Positions 18,512 through 28,961 are shown, numbered from the stretch's first letter. The stretch: 64,000 bases of DNA from Paenibacillus xylanexedens (GCF_007676705.1 NZ_VEBF01000001.1:1426001-1490000); one strand, 5' to 3'. Notes: a model not told the origin generated them from the letters alone. Made by a program: numbers and translations.

Positions 18512-19456
18512 CTATGTGATCCTAGTCGAAATGCTCTCATAATCATCTTTATATGTGATTTTAAGATACAATTCAATAAAACATTCTCTTATAGGAAAAA
18601 CAACTCTCCACATCTCGTTATCTGAACGAGGCTTAAATTCGAAAAGGTTGGTTAATATCCCTTTAGTCATTATTGAAAAGTAGAATAATAACCAATTCAA
18701 CGTAGATAGAGTGTTTTTAGAGGCTTTTGATGCTTTTCCTCCGACGCCTATTTGTAATTGATCCTTATTAAAATCAAACGCATAAGAACCTAAGATACTT
18801 GTATAAGCCGACGAATGTACCACACTCGGAAATTCCTTATATATTGATGTTCTAATTTTATTTATCTCACTGACAATCTCTTCAGGCAAGCCAATTCTTT
18901 TTTCAATCTTCTTAAGTTCTACTTGTGTTTTTTTGTGAGAAAAGAACCTATACCATACAGTACTAGCATCTTCATCGTTCATTCCATTACAATAATTAAC
19001 AAAATGGTCCTTACTAGAAAATACTATGATAAAGATAAACACCGTTTCTGCTAATACTCTGATTAACGCTCTTGCCGAGGTGTCCAGTCCAGCCTCTACT
19101 AATTTTATGATGGATAATACATGATTACTAATTATAGTTATCATATTTTGATACAATAAACTTGGTGTCACGTTCTCAAATGTTTCATCAAAAAAATCTT
19201 TATGCATTGGGTTTTCGTGCTCGTCTTGATTTACAGCAAAACTGAAATAAGTAGTATAGGTTAGTCCAACTAACGCAAGTGTTATATCTTCATTTAGATT
19301 TTTATGCACCTCTTTAAGGTTCTCTTTATTTATTGAATTTATATAATTTATTGTGTTGGTTATTTCATTTTCATTAACTAATCTATCCTTATTTGAGTCG
19401 TATTTTGATACATTATGATTAAATTCACGGATAAAATTAGTAATAAATCGCCGCAC
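18512..19456 (-). CDS. Hypothetical helical protein (DUF5677-like)
   Basis: A 314-residue, strongly AT-rich gene. The protein is mostly helical, with a hydrophobic stretch ARALIRVLAETVFIFIIVF at about 130-150 resembling the RSxxE region of DUF5677-type proteins, which occur in defence and mobile contexts. Composition differs from its neighbours, suggesting recent acquisition. Family assignment is tentative. Confidence 0.6.
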   Translation of the reverse strand: MRRFITNFIREFNHNVSKYDSNKDRLVNENEITNTINYINSINKENLKEVHKNLNEDITLALVGLTYTTYFSFAVNQDEHENPMHKDFFDETFENVTPSLLYQNMITIISNHVLSIIKLVEAGLDTSARALIRVLAETVFIFIIVFSSKDHFVNYCNGMNDEDASTVWYRFFSHKKTQVELKKIEKRIGLPEEIVSEINKIRTSIYKEFPSVVHSSAYTSILGSYAFDFNKDQLQIGVGGKASKASKNTLSTLNWLLFYFSIMTKGILTNLFEFKPRSDNEMWRVVFPIRECFIELYLKITYKDDYESISTRIT

Positions 19457-19807
19457 GTTTTTATCAAGTTTTGGTTTGATAGGATTTCACTCCTTTACAT
19501 AACTCATGACGTTCTTGGGAATAGGCTATGATTTACTATTACTTAAGCTATGTCGTTTAGGGAAGGGAAATGTCTCGATGAATAACGCTGTCTTCAAATC
19601 TCTATTTAGTTAAATAGTCCCTAAAAGAGATCCCTTTCGATAATGCATCATTCTCCATTGTATGGATGCCACCAATTTAAACTATTCATTGAAATAAAGT
19701 TTAGCACCCTATCCATTCATGTACATGGAAACAAAAAAAAGCCACCTCCCTGGCCTTCCCCAGTTCAGTGACTCCATTTTACAATCCTATTCATTCCCTA
19801 CATTCAA
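19457..19807. other. Intergenic stretch with operon terminator
   Basis: No gene seen. At 19733-19758 the minus strand has AAGGCCA/TGGCTT around a 6-nt loop followed by eight T residues, a rho-independent terminator for the sugar permease operon. Confidence 0.6.
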
Positions 19808-20680
19808 CTACTCCTTAACAGCCCCAACCACGATCCCAGTCACGAAATAACGTTGCAGGAACGGGTACACAAGCAGGATCGGAAGTGCGCTGATAAAGAT
19901 CTGCGAAGCACGAATCGTCCGTTGGGACAGGTTCTTCACCGCTTCTGGATCAAGCTTCGACATATCGGCCTGCACGATGATCGTCTGCATGAATGTGGCA
20001 AGTGGAAGTTTTTCTGCATCACGGATGTAGATAATCCCGTCAAAGTACGCATTCCAATGCCCAACCATCATGAAGAGCGAAACCGTTGCAATAACAGGTA
20101 CGGAGACGGGCAGATAGATTTTGATAAACGTCTTAAAGTGCCCTGCGCCATCGATGAATGCCGCTTCTTCCAGATCCTTCGGAACGGTACGGAAGAAATT
20201 CAGCAACAGAATGATGTTGAACACCGCAACCAATCCTGGCAGGATCAAAGCCAGCAATGTGTTCATCAGTCCCAGCTTCAGAATCAGGATATACCCCGGA
20301 ATGAGGCCACCGCTGAACAACATCGTGATGACAAAATACCACAGATAGATGTTACGTGCACGGAACACCCGCGTCTCCTTGGAGAGCGCATAGGCTGCAA
20401 TCGTATTAACGATTAACGCAAGTCCTGTACCCAGTACCGTCCGCTCCACGGATACCCATAAGGAGGAGAGGAAGTTGGTATTGGCAAATGTTTTCGCATA
20501 CGCCTCCAGTGTAAATCCAATCGGCCAGAACGTGACGAGACCTGCATTCGCAGGTGCAGATGCGCTAAGAGATACCATGAGCAAGTGATACAAAGGCAGC
20601 AAGCAGAGCAGTGAAAGAATGGTCAGAAATACATTGTTGAATATGCTAAATATGCGGTAAGGCATCGTTTTATGATACAT
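19808..20680 (-). CDS. Carbohydrate ABC transporter permease (LplC/YtcP type)
   Basis: A 290-residue inner-membrane permease with six predicted segments and the EAA loop EEAAFIDGAGHFKTFIKIYLPVS in which the glycine contacts the ATPase. GGAGG precedes the ATG. Second gene of a two-permease operon; partner of the LplB-type permease 16 nt upstream and of the solute-binding protein at 25958. The shared MsmX-like ATPase is encoded elsewhere. Confidence 0.92.
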   Translation of the reverse strand: MYHKTMPYRIFSIFNNVFLTILSLLCLLPLYHLLMVSLSASAPANAGLVTFWPIGFTLEAYAKTFANTNFLSSLWVSVERTVLGTGLALIVNTIAAYALSKETRVFRARNIYLWYFVITMLFSGGLIPGYILILKLGLMNTLLALILPGLVAVFNIILLLNFFRTVPKDLEEAAFIDGAGHFKTFIKIYLPVSVPVIATVSLFMMVGHWNAYFDGIIYIRDAEKLPLATFMQTIIVQADMSKLDPEAVKNLSQRTIRASQIFISALPILLVYPFLQRYFVTGIVVGAVKE

Positions 20681-20696
20681 TTGTTCGTCCTCCTCT

Positions 20697-21659
20697 CTAG
20701 AAAATTCGGTATCCGGCGAATCGGTAAGCCAGTCGGTACGAGATCACAATCAGGATCAGGCTGATGACCGATTTGAACAGATTCACAGCGGTAGCGAAAC
20801 TGAACTGTCCACTAAGCAGACCTTCTCTATACACAAACGTATCGATAATATCTCCTTGTTGGTAAATCAACGGACTATATAAGTTAAAGATCTGGTCAAA
20901 GTTGGCGTTAAGCACATTCCCCAGTGCCAAGGTTGCAATGACGATCCCAATCGGAATAAGAGCCGGGATGGTAATATACATCGTTTGCTTCCAGCGTCCT
21001 GCGCCGTCCACCTCAGCCGCTTCATAAAGTGCCGGGTTAATGCCGGACAATGCCGCAAGGAAGATGATCGTGTTGAATCCAAACTCTTTCCAGACATCAC
21101 TCGCAATAATCGTGAATCGGAACCAGCTGCCATCCCCCAGGAAGAAGATCGGCTTGATACCGAATACCGAGACCAGGAACTGATTGACAATACCCGTCTG
21201 GGCCAGAATATCGATCAGGATACCGGATAACGTTACCCATGACAGAAAGTGTGGTAGATACACGAGCGTTTGAATCGTTCTTTTCAGCGCCATCTTCCGT
21301 ACCTCGTTTAGCAATAAGGCGAAGACAAACGGAATGATCAGGTTCATGACAATCTTGGAACAGGCAAAGAACAACGTGTTCCACGTAATTTGCAGGAAAT
21401 AATCATTTTCCCACATGTATCTGAAGTGCTTCAGTCCTACCCATTCGGAATTGAAAAATCCCAGTGCAGGTTTATAATCTTGAAATGCCATCAAAATTCC
21501 GGACATCGGAATGTATGAAAATATAAAGACCATAATGGCCGCCGGCAACACCATGAAGTGCAGAATCCATGGCTGTTTGTAGCGTTTTTTTCTCTTTTTA
21601 TCCAGCTTGTTCCCAACGTTTGCCTGCGGGATCCGCTTACCCTCCAATTTAGCCTCCAT
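20697..21659 (-). CDS. ABC transporter permease (LplB/YteP type)
   Basis: A 320-residue permease with a basic N-terminal tail and six membrane segments. The EAA motif lies in YEAAEVDGAGRWKQTMYITIPA. With the LplC-type protein it forms the channel of a polysaccharide-fragment importer. Divergent from the YesM/YesN genes, which probably activate it. Confidence 0.92.
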   Translation of the reverse strand: MEAKLEGKRIPQANVGNKLDKKRKKRYKQPWILHFMVLPAAIMVFIFSYIPMSGILMAFQDYKPALGFFNSEWVGLKHFRYMWENDYFLQITWNTLFFACSKIVMNLIIPFVFALLLNEVRKMALKRTIQTLVYLPHFLSWVTLSGILIDILAQTGIVNQFLVSVFGIKPIFFLGDGSWFRFTIIASDVWKEFGFNTIIFLAALSGINPALYEAAEVDGAGRWKQTMYITIPALIPIGIVIATLALGNVLNANFDQIFNLYSPLIYQQGDIIDTFVYREGLLSGQFSFATAVNLFKSVISLILIVISYRLAYRFAGYRIF

Positions 21660-21829
21660 AGCGCTTCTCCTGTTCCCAAAAAAAGTTTTTGTGTGTGATC
21701 GGGTTCTCTGATATAAATAGTATCAAGCCATTCTGAGGTCTGCTATATAACATTGTTAGGCTTGATAGTGTTTTGTTAGGGATATCCTCGGAAGAGGTTG
21801 TTTACACACGAATTTGAAGGAGACTTTTT

Positions 21830-23641
21830 ATGCATATATGGAAGCGCTTAAACCTATTTCCAGGCAAGACTCGATCCCCATTCAGTCTTTTTGCCAAAAT
21901 AAACTTGTTAATTGTGGTCTTGTTTATCCCCATTCTAATCATGTACACCTACTCGAATAACGTCACCTATGATGTCGTCAGCAAAGAACTGCAGATCTCC
22001 AACACGAAACAACTCACGTTTCTGTCCAGTCAGATCGACTCCCGCATCAATCAGATGATGGATTTTAGTCTGATCCTCTCCCGAGACCCAAATGTCAGAG
22101 CATTCAATGGCCTTAATATGTGGGATGATCGGTATGACCGGATGCAGACCCGCTATGTCATTCAAGAGAAGATGATGCTGCAAACCGGCGTTACGGATAT
22201 ATGGCCCACTCGATATGCGGTGCATTCACAGCAGAATGAAGATGTCATCGCCAACTACAACCGAGCCACAGGGTATGATGAGGATTATTTGAAAAACAAC
22301 ATGAGTGGAAGATGGACCTATGGAGATCAGAGTACCGCATCACAGGACGAACTGAACTCCTTCTATTGGTTCTATACGGATTCATTGGCACAGCCGGGGA
22401 TGCTCACGGGAAGTAATCTGGTGATTGAAGCCAGCTTCAGCTACGAGAACATTCAAAATATGCTGGATACGTATAAGGCCGGCGGACAAGGCGATCCTTT
22501 CTTATATCACAAAGGAAATTCACCCATTCTCAATCGCAGCGCGGACAAGCAGTTATCCGCAGAACTCATTCAGTATCTGGATACGCATTCTCCGGAAGAT
22601 ACCACGCAGGATGTCGTAAAGCTGAACGGGAAGAACTATCTGGTTAGTTCGGTAAAGTCCACTTATCTGGATTGGCATCTGGTTGACGTGATCCCACTGT
22701 ATCAGATTTTGAAACCCATCTCGCTGAGTCAGAATCTGTTTTACACCTGTATGATATTGCTGCTGGTGGTGGGCATCTCTGCTTCGATCCTGCTGTACCG
22801 GAATGTTCAATACCCGATCAAAAAACTGATCAAAGGCTTACGCCGCGTAGAGCAGGGTGATTATTCTGTCCGATTGCATAGCAAAAACCAGAATGAGTTC
22901 TCATTCCTGTTCCGCCGTTTCAACGATATGTCCCATCAGATTCAGGATCTGATCGAGAATGTGTTCCATGAGAAAATTAGAGCCAAGGAAGCTACGCTGA
23001 AGCAATTGCAGGCGCAGATCAATCCGCATTTCTTATATAATTGTCTTGGCTATATCATCAACATGGCCCAGATGAAGGACGAGAAAGCTGTGGTCTCCAT
23101 GGCGCATAACCTGAGTGCATATTATCGCTATACCACCCGTGTGGAACGGGAGACATCTTCGCTTCAGGAAGAGATCAAGCTGCTCATCAACTATCTGGAT
23201 ATCCAGAAGCTGCGCAATGGTCGGATTGAATATCACATTGATATCCCTGAGGACATGCTTGCCCAGTCGGTGCCGCGATTAATGCTTCAGCCGATGGTCG
23301 AGAATTCCGTCATCCATGGTGTATCGAAGTCCTACTCTTCCGGGGAAATTCGAATTACCGGGGAGCGCTTGAACGGTTTTGGCAGAATATACATCGATGA
23401 CGACGGCCCCGGCCTCAGTTCGGAACAGTACGAAGCACTCAACTTGAAGATGCAAGAACCATTACAGGAAGAAATGGGCTGCGGCCTCTGGAACACGAAC
23501 CAACGCATCATGCACCTGTTCGGCAGCCATTCCTACCTCCTATTCGGCCCATCCCCACTTGGCGGATTCCGAACCGAGCTCATCTGGGAGTTACCGAAAG
23601 AGGACGCCGATTCCGATAAAGGAACTACCGATACGAATTGA
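21830..23641 (+). CDS. Sensor histidine kinase (YesM type)
   Basis: A 603-residue kinase. Membrane segment at about 23-43, extracytoplasmic Cache-like sensor (about 45-300), second segment at about 302-323, HAMP (FRRFNDMSHQIQ), then the LytS/YesM His-kinase domain QAQINPHFLYN with the phospho-acceptor histidine, and a HATPase domain (DDDGPGLS, GCGLWNTNQRI). Senses extracellular sugar or binding protein for the adjacent importer. Confidence 0.93.
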   Translation: MHIWKRLNLFPGKTRSPFSLFAKINLLIVVLFIPILIMYTYSNNVTYDVVSKELQISNTKQLTFLSSQIDSRINQMMDFSLILSRDPNVRAFNGLNMWDDRYDRMQTRYVIQEKMMLQTGVTDIWPTRYAVHSQQNEDVIANYNRATGYDEDYLKNNMSGRWTYGDQSTASQDELNSFYWFYTDSLAQPGMLTGSNLVIEASFSYENIQNMLDTYKAGGQGDPFLYHKGNSPILNRSADKQLSAELIQYLDTHSPEDTTQDVVKLNGKNYLVSSVKSTYLDWHLVDVIPLYQILKPISLSQNLFYTCMILLLVVGISASILLYRNVQYPIKKLIKGLRRVEQGDYSVRLHSKNQNEFSFLFRRFNDMSHQIQDLIENVFHEKIRAKEATLKQLQAQINPHFLYNCLGYIINMAQMKDEKAVVSMAHNLSAYYRYTTRVERETSSLQEEIKLLINYLDIQKLRNGRIEYHIDIPEDMLAQSVPRLMLQPMVENSVIHGVSKSYSSGEIRITGERLNGFGRIYIDDDGPGLSSEQYEALNLKMQEPLQEEMGCGLWNTNQRIMHLFGSHSYLLFGPSPLGGFRTELIWELPKEDADSDKGTTDTN

Positions 23642-24060
23642 TATTGTTACTAACGATAAGTTGACATTTGATTTTGAACGAACCATTTACACGTGAACGC
23701 AGAGGACAGAAAAAACCTGTAAAAGCGAAGTTCGGAAGTGTTCCCCTGGAAACCAATCTCGAAAGAATGCTGCATCGGAGCATACGCTTCGCTTTTGTTG
23801 CAAATTCAACCTTTATATAAGGCTTTGTTTTAAAATATAGGGTTAGACTTTGTGTGAACCAAAGTGAAGGATTGAAGGGATTCTGGAGAAGCAAAGCGTT
23901 CGCCTTTCAAGCATCATTTTAACCATCGAACATCTAATTCAGAAAATGGGGCTTGAACAGCGATCGAAAGAACCCTTCAAATCCGTAGCGACCTCGTTCA
24001 CAAGAAGCATCCATTGATTTTAACTTTTAAGACTTATATACCACCAAGGAGACAAACACA
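23642..24060. other. Gap between kinase and regulator genes
   Basis: About 420 bp with no supportable gene. It contains imperfect inverted segments rich in GAAGC/GCTTC around 23760-23900 but no clear terminator or promoter. Unusual, because yesM and yesN are normally adjacent or overlapping. Confidence 0.5.
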
Positions 24061-25671
24061 ATGCAAATGATGATCGTAGACGATGAAGCACACTGGGTCG
24101 ATAACCTGTCCATGACCAAGCCCTGGCACACGCTGGGGATCGAACATGTGCATAAAGCATACTCGGCACACGAAGCACTACAAATGATCGACACCCACCC
24201 CATCGATATCGTGATCTCGGACATTCAGATGCCTGAAATGACAGGCATTGAACTAATCGAACGCATCCGCATCCGGGACAAAAAAATAAAATGTATTCTG
24301 TTATCCGGGTATTCCGAATTTGATTACGCCAAAAAAGCCATCCAGTTCGAAGCCGTGGACTATCTGCTGAAGCCGCCGACTGACGATGAATTAATGGGTG
24401 CTGTTCAGAAGGCCATCGATCAATTAAATAACGAATGGGAACTTGTCAGTTCACTGACACGAACCCAGTTTACGTTGCGAGAGAATCTCCCCCATTTGCG
24501 GGGACGACTGCTCCTAGGAGCTTTACAGGGACAACGAATCGCCGCTGCCGAATGGGAGCGTAAGCTCGCTAATTACGCTCTCCCCTTTCATACCGGGGAT
24601 GCCGCATTAATGTTGGTTCGTTTGGAAGAAGAATTCGGACACTATGACAGCAATGATCAGACCCTGATCGAATATGCAATCATCAATATGGCGGAAGAGA
24701 TTATGGGTGAGTTTATGGAAGTGTGGGGCGTGAAGGAGGAGCACGGATATCTGGTGTTTTTGCTTCAATTGAAAGAACGGAAAGGCGATATTGGCAAAGA
24801 AACCATTCTGGAGAAGCTATCGATTCAGCTTCAATCCAAAGTAAAACAGTTTCTGAAAGGCTCCCTCTCCATCGTTATCACCGAGTGGTTCACCTTTCCG
24901 GATCAGCTTTACGATCGTTTCCGTCAGGCTTCCGCCTATTTCCGGCAGATTGTTGGAGACGAACGCGAATTCGTCATGCGTGTCAGCGATGTCGAGACAC
25001 CTGCGACACAAGGTCCCTTGGACGTGCTGTATACCCCGCCCACCTTCATTAGCCTGTTGGAAAGTGGACAGTGGGATGCCGCCGAAGAGAAAATCCTCGC
25101 TGTCTGTGCCGAGCTGGATGAGAAATGGTCGGAATCCTGGGAGCATTGCATGGAGGCTGGTTTTCTTATTACAGCTTCGTTCACCAATATTGCCCACCGG
25201 AACAAACTGACTCTGACCACTTTAATGGGCAATGATGTTGAGGATTTGCAAAGTGGCGAAGTTTTCGCTACCATCAGCAAATTGCGGAAATGGTCGCTCA
25301 GCGTGCTGGGCAAACTCAAGGAAGGTACGTCCAACGAGATCAAAGACATCCGTTCCGAGTATGTGAAGAAGATTCAGGATTTTACAGATAAGAACCTGCA
25401 TCTGGATGTATCTTTACGTGTGCTCGCTGACCATGTCAATCTGCACCCGACCCATTTGTCCAAAATCTATAAGATCGAAACCGGCGAAGGCATCAGTGAT
25501 TATATCTCGCGCCTGCGCATGGATCGGGCCTGCCACAAGCTGGTCACGACCACCAAAAAAGTGTACGAAATCAGCATGGAGATTGGCTATATGGACCCGG
25601 CTTATTTTATCAAAGTGTTCAAGCGTCAATTCGGCGTTACGCCGCAAGAATACAGAGACCAGCATAAATAA
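24061..25671 (+). CDS. Response regulator with AraC-type output (YesN type)
   Basis: A 536-residue regulator. Receiver domain: VDDEAHW acidic pair, phospho-acceptor in VISDIQMPEMTG, lysine in LLKPPTDDE. A 300-residue middle region follows, then two AraC helix-turn-helix motifs ending IGYMDPAYFIKVFKRQFGVTPQEYR. Partner of the YesM kinase; expected to activate the permease operon and the binding protein gene. Confidence 0.93.
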   Translation: MQMMIVDDEAHWVDNLSMTKPWHTLGIEHVHKAYSAHEALQMIDTHPIDIVISDIQMPEMTGIELIERIRIRDKKIKCILLSGYSEFDYAKKAIQFEAVDYLLKPPTDDELMGAVQKAIDQLNNEWELVSSLTRTQFTLRENLPHLRGRLLLGALQGQRIAAAEWERKLANYALPFHTGDAALMLVRLEEEFGHYDSNDQTLIEYAIINMAEEIMGEFMEVWGVKEEHGYLVFLLQLKERKGDIGKETILEKLSIQLQSKVKQFLKGSLSIVITEWFTFPDQLYDRFRQASAYFRQIVGDEREFVMRVSDVETPATQGPLDVLYTPPTFISLLESGQWDAAEEKILAVCAELDEKWSESWEHCMEAGFLITASFTNIAHRNKLTLTTLMGNDVEDLQSGEVFATISKLRKWSLSVLGKLKEGTSNEIKDIRSEYVKKIQDFTDKNLHLDVSLRVLADHVNLHPTHLSKIYKIETGEGISDYISRLRMDRACHKLVTTTKKVYEISMEIGYMDPAYFIKVFKRQFGVTPQEYRDQHK

Positions 25672-25683
25672 CATCTTAGAGGT

Positions 25684-25851
25684 TGTTCAAAAAATCCGCT
25701 TTTGATTACGAAGGATGCCTCACGGCATCATCAGCATCGAATATGGAATTCAGCCGAAATGTCCGTTGCTCACGTAGTTTTCCTACGCTCCGCTACTCCA
25801 TTTCTAGCTGTATCCCATCTTCTCGGTACTGAAAACCGATCTTTTTGAACA
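25684..25851. repeat. MITE-like repeat with TGTTCAAAAA ends
   Basis: A 168-bp element bounded by about 20-bp imperfect inverted repeats: TGTTCAAAAAATCCGCTTTT at the left and the complement of TGTTCAAAAAGATCGGTTTT at the right. It carries no gene. Similar short elements are scattered through Paenibacillus genomes in my recollection; whether a transposase moves them is not shown here. It separates yesN from the binding protein gene. Confidence 0.7.
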
Positions 25852-25957
25852 TTCACTAATAGAGTCCTATCAAAACTAAAAAACTCATATAGATGCACTC
25901 CCGCACAAATTGGTACAGTTACACTGTAAAGATCATACACCGTAGGGGGATTGAACA

Positions 25958-27637
25958 ATGATCAAATTCAAAAAAACATGGTGGTCACTGCTCATGGTTA
26001 TCGCGCTCATCACGATCACTGCGTGCGGCAGTGGCGAGACAGGCAGTGACAATGGTAATAATACGCCGGGAACTGTCGGCTCAGCTGAAGCAGAAGCTGC
26101 TTTTGCTAAAGGAAAATATGACCCACCCATCGAGTTCAGTTCGGTATTGATGCCGAAGAAATACGTGCAAGGAGATACCAAAGAAAATAACGTGCACGAT
26201 CGCTGGATGCTCGAAACGCTGGGTATGAAGCATAAAGATACTTGGTATCCGGCCAATGACGATCAATACAGACAAAAGCTGCAACTGGCAATCGCCTCTG
26301 GCGAGAAACTGCCTGATTTCGTTACCGTACCCACCAATGCGGTACTGACTAATCAGCTGATCGACTCCGGTCAATTCATCGCCATCGATGAGTTGTTCGA
26401 CAAGTACGCGAGTCAGACCCTGAAAGATCACGCAGCAGCACATCCTGAACTGTGGTATCCGTTCACCAAGGACGGCAAGAAATATAACATGCCGATCATG
26501 GAGTACACCGATAACGACGATACACTGCTCTGGCTCCGCGAGGACTGGATGGAGAAGCTGAACCTGGAAGCTCCGAAAACCATCGCAGACCTTGAGAACA
26601 TCATGGACAAATTCAAGAACGAAAACCCGGACGGTTTGTCTCCAGACAAAGTATTCCCGCTAGCAATCTCGCTGAAAAATAACACCAACACCTGGATGGG
26701 TCAGCTCGACTGGTTGTTCGGTGCATACGGCACAATCGAGGAGCAATGGAACAAAGACGCAAATGGCAACCTCGAGTACGGCTCCGTTAACCCGGGTGCC
26801 AAACAAGCTCTTGCCAAGCTGGCTGAATGGATGGATAAAGGTTATATCCACGCTGACTCCGCGCTGTGGGACGAAGGCAAATCCGCTGAAAGCTGGACAG
26901 CTGGCAAAGCGGGCATTCTGCCTGGCGCAAACTGGGTACCGGACTGGCCTGCACCTGACCTGCTGAAGAACGTACCTGGCTCAAAGTATAAAGCTTACCC
27001 TGTTCCAGCTGGCCCAGACGGCAAGATCGGTACGAAGTGGCAGAACTCTGGTGTCAACGCAAGTATCATGATCAACAAGGATGCGAAGCATCCAGAAGCC
27101 ATCTTCCTGTACTACAACTACTTGCTCGATAACCTGGCTAACCCGAAAGCGGGCAGTGAGTATGAATACGGCTTCGCCAAAGGTTACGACTGGGATATCA
27201 TTGACGGACAACCGACCAGTGACAAAGAGAAGATCAAAGACTTCTCCAACGAATTCCCTTTCCTGACCGGCCCAGCACGTATCCCGGATCTGTACATGAA
27301 AACACTCGTGAAGCTGGCCAACGGCGAGAAGCCTGAAACACCTTACGAGAAACAAATGGCCGAATTCCGCAAACCGGAAAACTGGTATGCAGGTAAAGTC
27401 GTTATGTCCCAGATCGACATTCGTAAACAAAACTACTTCACTGGCGCTGCAACACCAACCATGGTATCCAAATGGAACCTGCTCCGCCAGTCCGAAATGG
27501 AAACCTTCAACAAAATCATCTACGGCAAACTGCCAGTTGATGCCTTTGACCAATTCGTCGCCAACTGGAAATCCAATGGCGGAGATCAGATCACGCAAGA
27601 AGTGAATGAATGGTTTAAGTCAGTAAGCGCGAAGTAA
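25958..27637 (+). CDS. Extracellular solute-binding lipoprotein (LplA type)
   Basis: A 559-residue lipoprotein. Signal peptide with lipobox ITACGSG (lipidated Cys at about 23), then a type-1 extracellular binding domain of the large LplA/YtcQ class. A strong CRE-independent terminator follows. It delivers an oligosaccharide to the permeases at 19808-21659. Confidence 0.92.
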   Translation: MIKFKKTWWSLLMVIALITITACGSGETGSDNGNNTPGTVGSAEAEAAFAKGKYDPPIEFSSVLMPKKYVQGDTKENNVHDRWMLETLGMKHKDTWYPANDDQYRQKLQLAIASGEKLPDFVTVPTNAVLTNQLIDSGQFIAIDELFDKYASQTLKDHAAAHPELWYPFTKDGKKYNMPIMEYTDNDDTLLWLREDWMEKLNLEAPKTIADLENIMDKFKNENPDGLSPDKVFPLAISLKNNTNTWMGQLDWLFGAYGTIEEQWNKDANGNLEYGSVNPGAKQALAKLAEWMDKGYIHADSALWDEGKSAESWTAGKAGILPGANWVPDWPAPDLLKNVPGSKYKAYPVPAGPDGKIGTKWQNSGVNASIMINKDAKHPEAIFLYYNYLLDNLANPKAGSEYEYGFAKGYDWDIIDGQPTSDKEKIKDFSNEFPFLTGPARIPDLYMKTLVKLANGEKPETPYEKQMAEFRKPENWYAGKVVMSQIDIRKQNYFTGAATPTMVSKWNLLRQSEMETFNKIIYGKLPVDAFDQFVANWKSNGGDQITQEVNEWFKSVSAK

Positions 27638-27667
27638 GATTTGGATTTTGGAAAAGTAGAGATTATA

Positions 27668-27711
27668 AAAACAGCCGAAGCGATAGTTACACGCTTCGGC
27701 TGTTTTTTTAG
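27668..27711 (+). terminator. Terminator of the binding-protein gene
   Basis: AACAGCCGAAGCG and CGCTTCGGCTGTT pair perfectly around a 9-nt loop and are followed by a run of T residues. Confidence 0.92.
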
Positions 27712-27840
27712 GTAGAGATTGAGGTCGCTTCCCCTGTCTTATGGGTTCGCATTAAAAGGTTTAAAACTTTTAAAAACTCAATGATTACGTTTTACTATTC
27801 TCCACTCTTCTCACTTCTTATGAGACATATTTTCAAGCAT

Positions 27841-28152
27841 TCAGGCATCCTGTCTGTCATTATCCCTGTCATTCAACATTGACTGCCCCAGCAAGGAAAC
27901 TGTGAGCTGAATGCCGTCCCTCAGTCCTTGCATGTACAACCGCTCATTCTCTATTCCTTTGGTGACAAAGTAACGATTCTCCCACTCGGTAAATTCAGGT
28001 GTATTCTTGACATCATCACCTGTAAACAAAGCTTCGAACGCTTCGTCTGTTTCCCCACGTACACGACTAAGTCCAGGATCATGTTCGATTAGAGCAGATA
28101 CCTCATCCAGCCTTGCCTGAATCGCTCGTTGCATCCACGGTGGAAAATCCAT
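27841..28152 (-). CDS. Conserved hypothetical, DUF6809-like
   Basis: A 103-residue acidic helical protein. Start at the ATG at 28152, with GGGGAGGAG upstream. Contains ENRYFVTKGIENERLYMQGLRDG, a helix typical of small Paenibacillus proteins that accompany Spo0E-like genes. Family name is tentative. Next to, and 37 nt downstream of, the Spo0E-like gene. Confidence 0.65.
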   Translation of the reverse strand: MDFPPWMQRAIQARLDEVSALIEHDPGLSRVRGETDEAFEALFTGDDVKNTPEFTEWENRYFVTKGIENERLYMQGLRDGIQLTVSLLGQSMLNDRDNDRQDA

Positions 28153-28189
28153 AGCTTCTCCTCCCCTACGCATTATGTACTCTCACTCA

Positions 28190-28375
28190 TCATCGTACAA
28201 CTCGATTATGTCTCGCCTTCATTTCACTAACTCGTGACACCAGTTCATCTACTCTTCGGCTCTGTTCCTGAACCTCAGGATTGTCCCACAACGGAATCGC
28301 TTGCTTCAAGGATGCCTCTCCAAGCTGATTGAGCTTGCGCCGTTCCTCTTCCAATAAGTCAAGCAACCGGCTCAT
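28190..28375 (-). CDS. Spo0E-like aspartyl-phosphate phosphatase
   Basis: 61 residues forming two helices. The second carries SRRVDELVSR, equivalent to the SQxLD signature with which Spo0E proteins dephosphorylate Spo0A~P and so delay sporulation. The motif is somewhat divergent (R instead of Q). AGAGGTGG lies before the ATG. Supports a spore-forming host. Confidence 0.65.
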   Translation of the reverse strand: MSRLLDLLEEERRKLNQLGEASLKQAIPLWDNPEVQEQSRRVDELVSRVSEMKARHNRVVR

Positions 28376-28685
28376 ACATCCACCTCTCAGATGGGTTTAA
28401 ACTGCGACATGTCTTGTTAATGCTAGACATGGTCAGTTTAGAGCAATAGATTTTCTCTTTAGTAGGCTAGATTTCTTGTTTCATCCTAATTGTACGAGAA
28501 ATTATGATCGTTTTAATGCGGATATCGAATAAGTCTATAAAAAACAGCTACACTAAGGTTAAGTGCAACCGTTTTCCTAAATAGTATCTATCCAAGATAT
28601 TTACTTTTTCCAATCTTTATAATTAAATTAAAAATTGTGATGACTCATAAACGTTATTCAGAGTTATCACAATTCCTACTTCACA
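28376..28685. other. Chromosomal flank of cassette array 1
   Basis: No gene. At 28632-28672 an inverted repeat (GTGATGACTC / GAGTTATCAC with one mismatch) is followed on the minus strand by a T-rich run, a likely terminator closing the array transcript. No attC arm complementary to the last cassette boundary was found here. Confidence 0.5.
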
Positions 28686-28811
28686 TTATTTTTTTAGTCC
28701 TTCTATTCGCTTTATGGAATTTTCTTGTTGGCCCGAGACAAGATCATAGATATACCCGGTTGAGTAGAACAACGAGAATCCACATATTAACACCACAATT
28801 ACCAACATATA
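28686..28811 (-). CDS. Short membrane protein after the last attC
   Basis: A frame of about 40 residues from the ATG at 28811 (one membrane segment MLVIVVLICGFSLFY). The frame is also open upstream into the attC site, where a GTG in the L box could start it. It is the last unit of array 1 and has no attC of its own, so it may be a truncated cassette or native flank. Confidence 0.4.
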   Translation of the reverse strand, partial: YMLVIVVLICGFSLFYSTGYIYDLVSGQQENSIKRIEGLKK

Positions 28812-28835
28812 ATATGGCTTTGTAGTAAACTTAAT

Positions 28836-28937
28836 TTCAGATAACGTTCCTGTATTTACGACCCGACGCATGTCGGGTATCCGGCGAATGCCGGATCAAG
28901 GACGAATGTCCGCAGCGTGAATATTATGTTAGTTGAA
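28836..28937 (-). repeat. attC10 (class I)
   Basis: Outer arms TTCAGATAAC and GTTAGTTGAA; inner arms TATTTACG and CGTGAATA. The centre holds three short hairpins: CCCGAC/GTCGGG, TCCGGC/GCCGGA and GGAC/GTCC. Confidence 0.85.
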
Positions 28938-28961
28938 GTTGCTGTCTTCCATGAAACAGCT

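Noticed and set aside
23642..24060. Riboswitch or T-box in the gap before the YesN gene
   Set aside because: No T-box sequence, aptamer-like conserved core or terminator/antiterminator pair could be made out.
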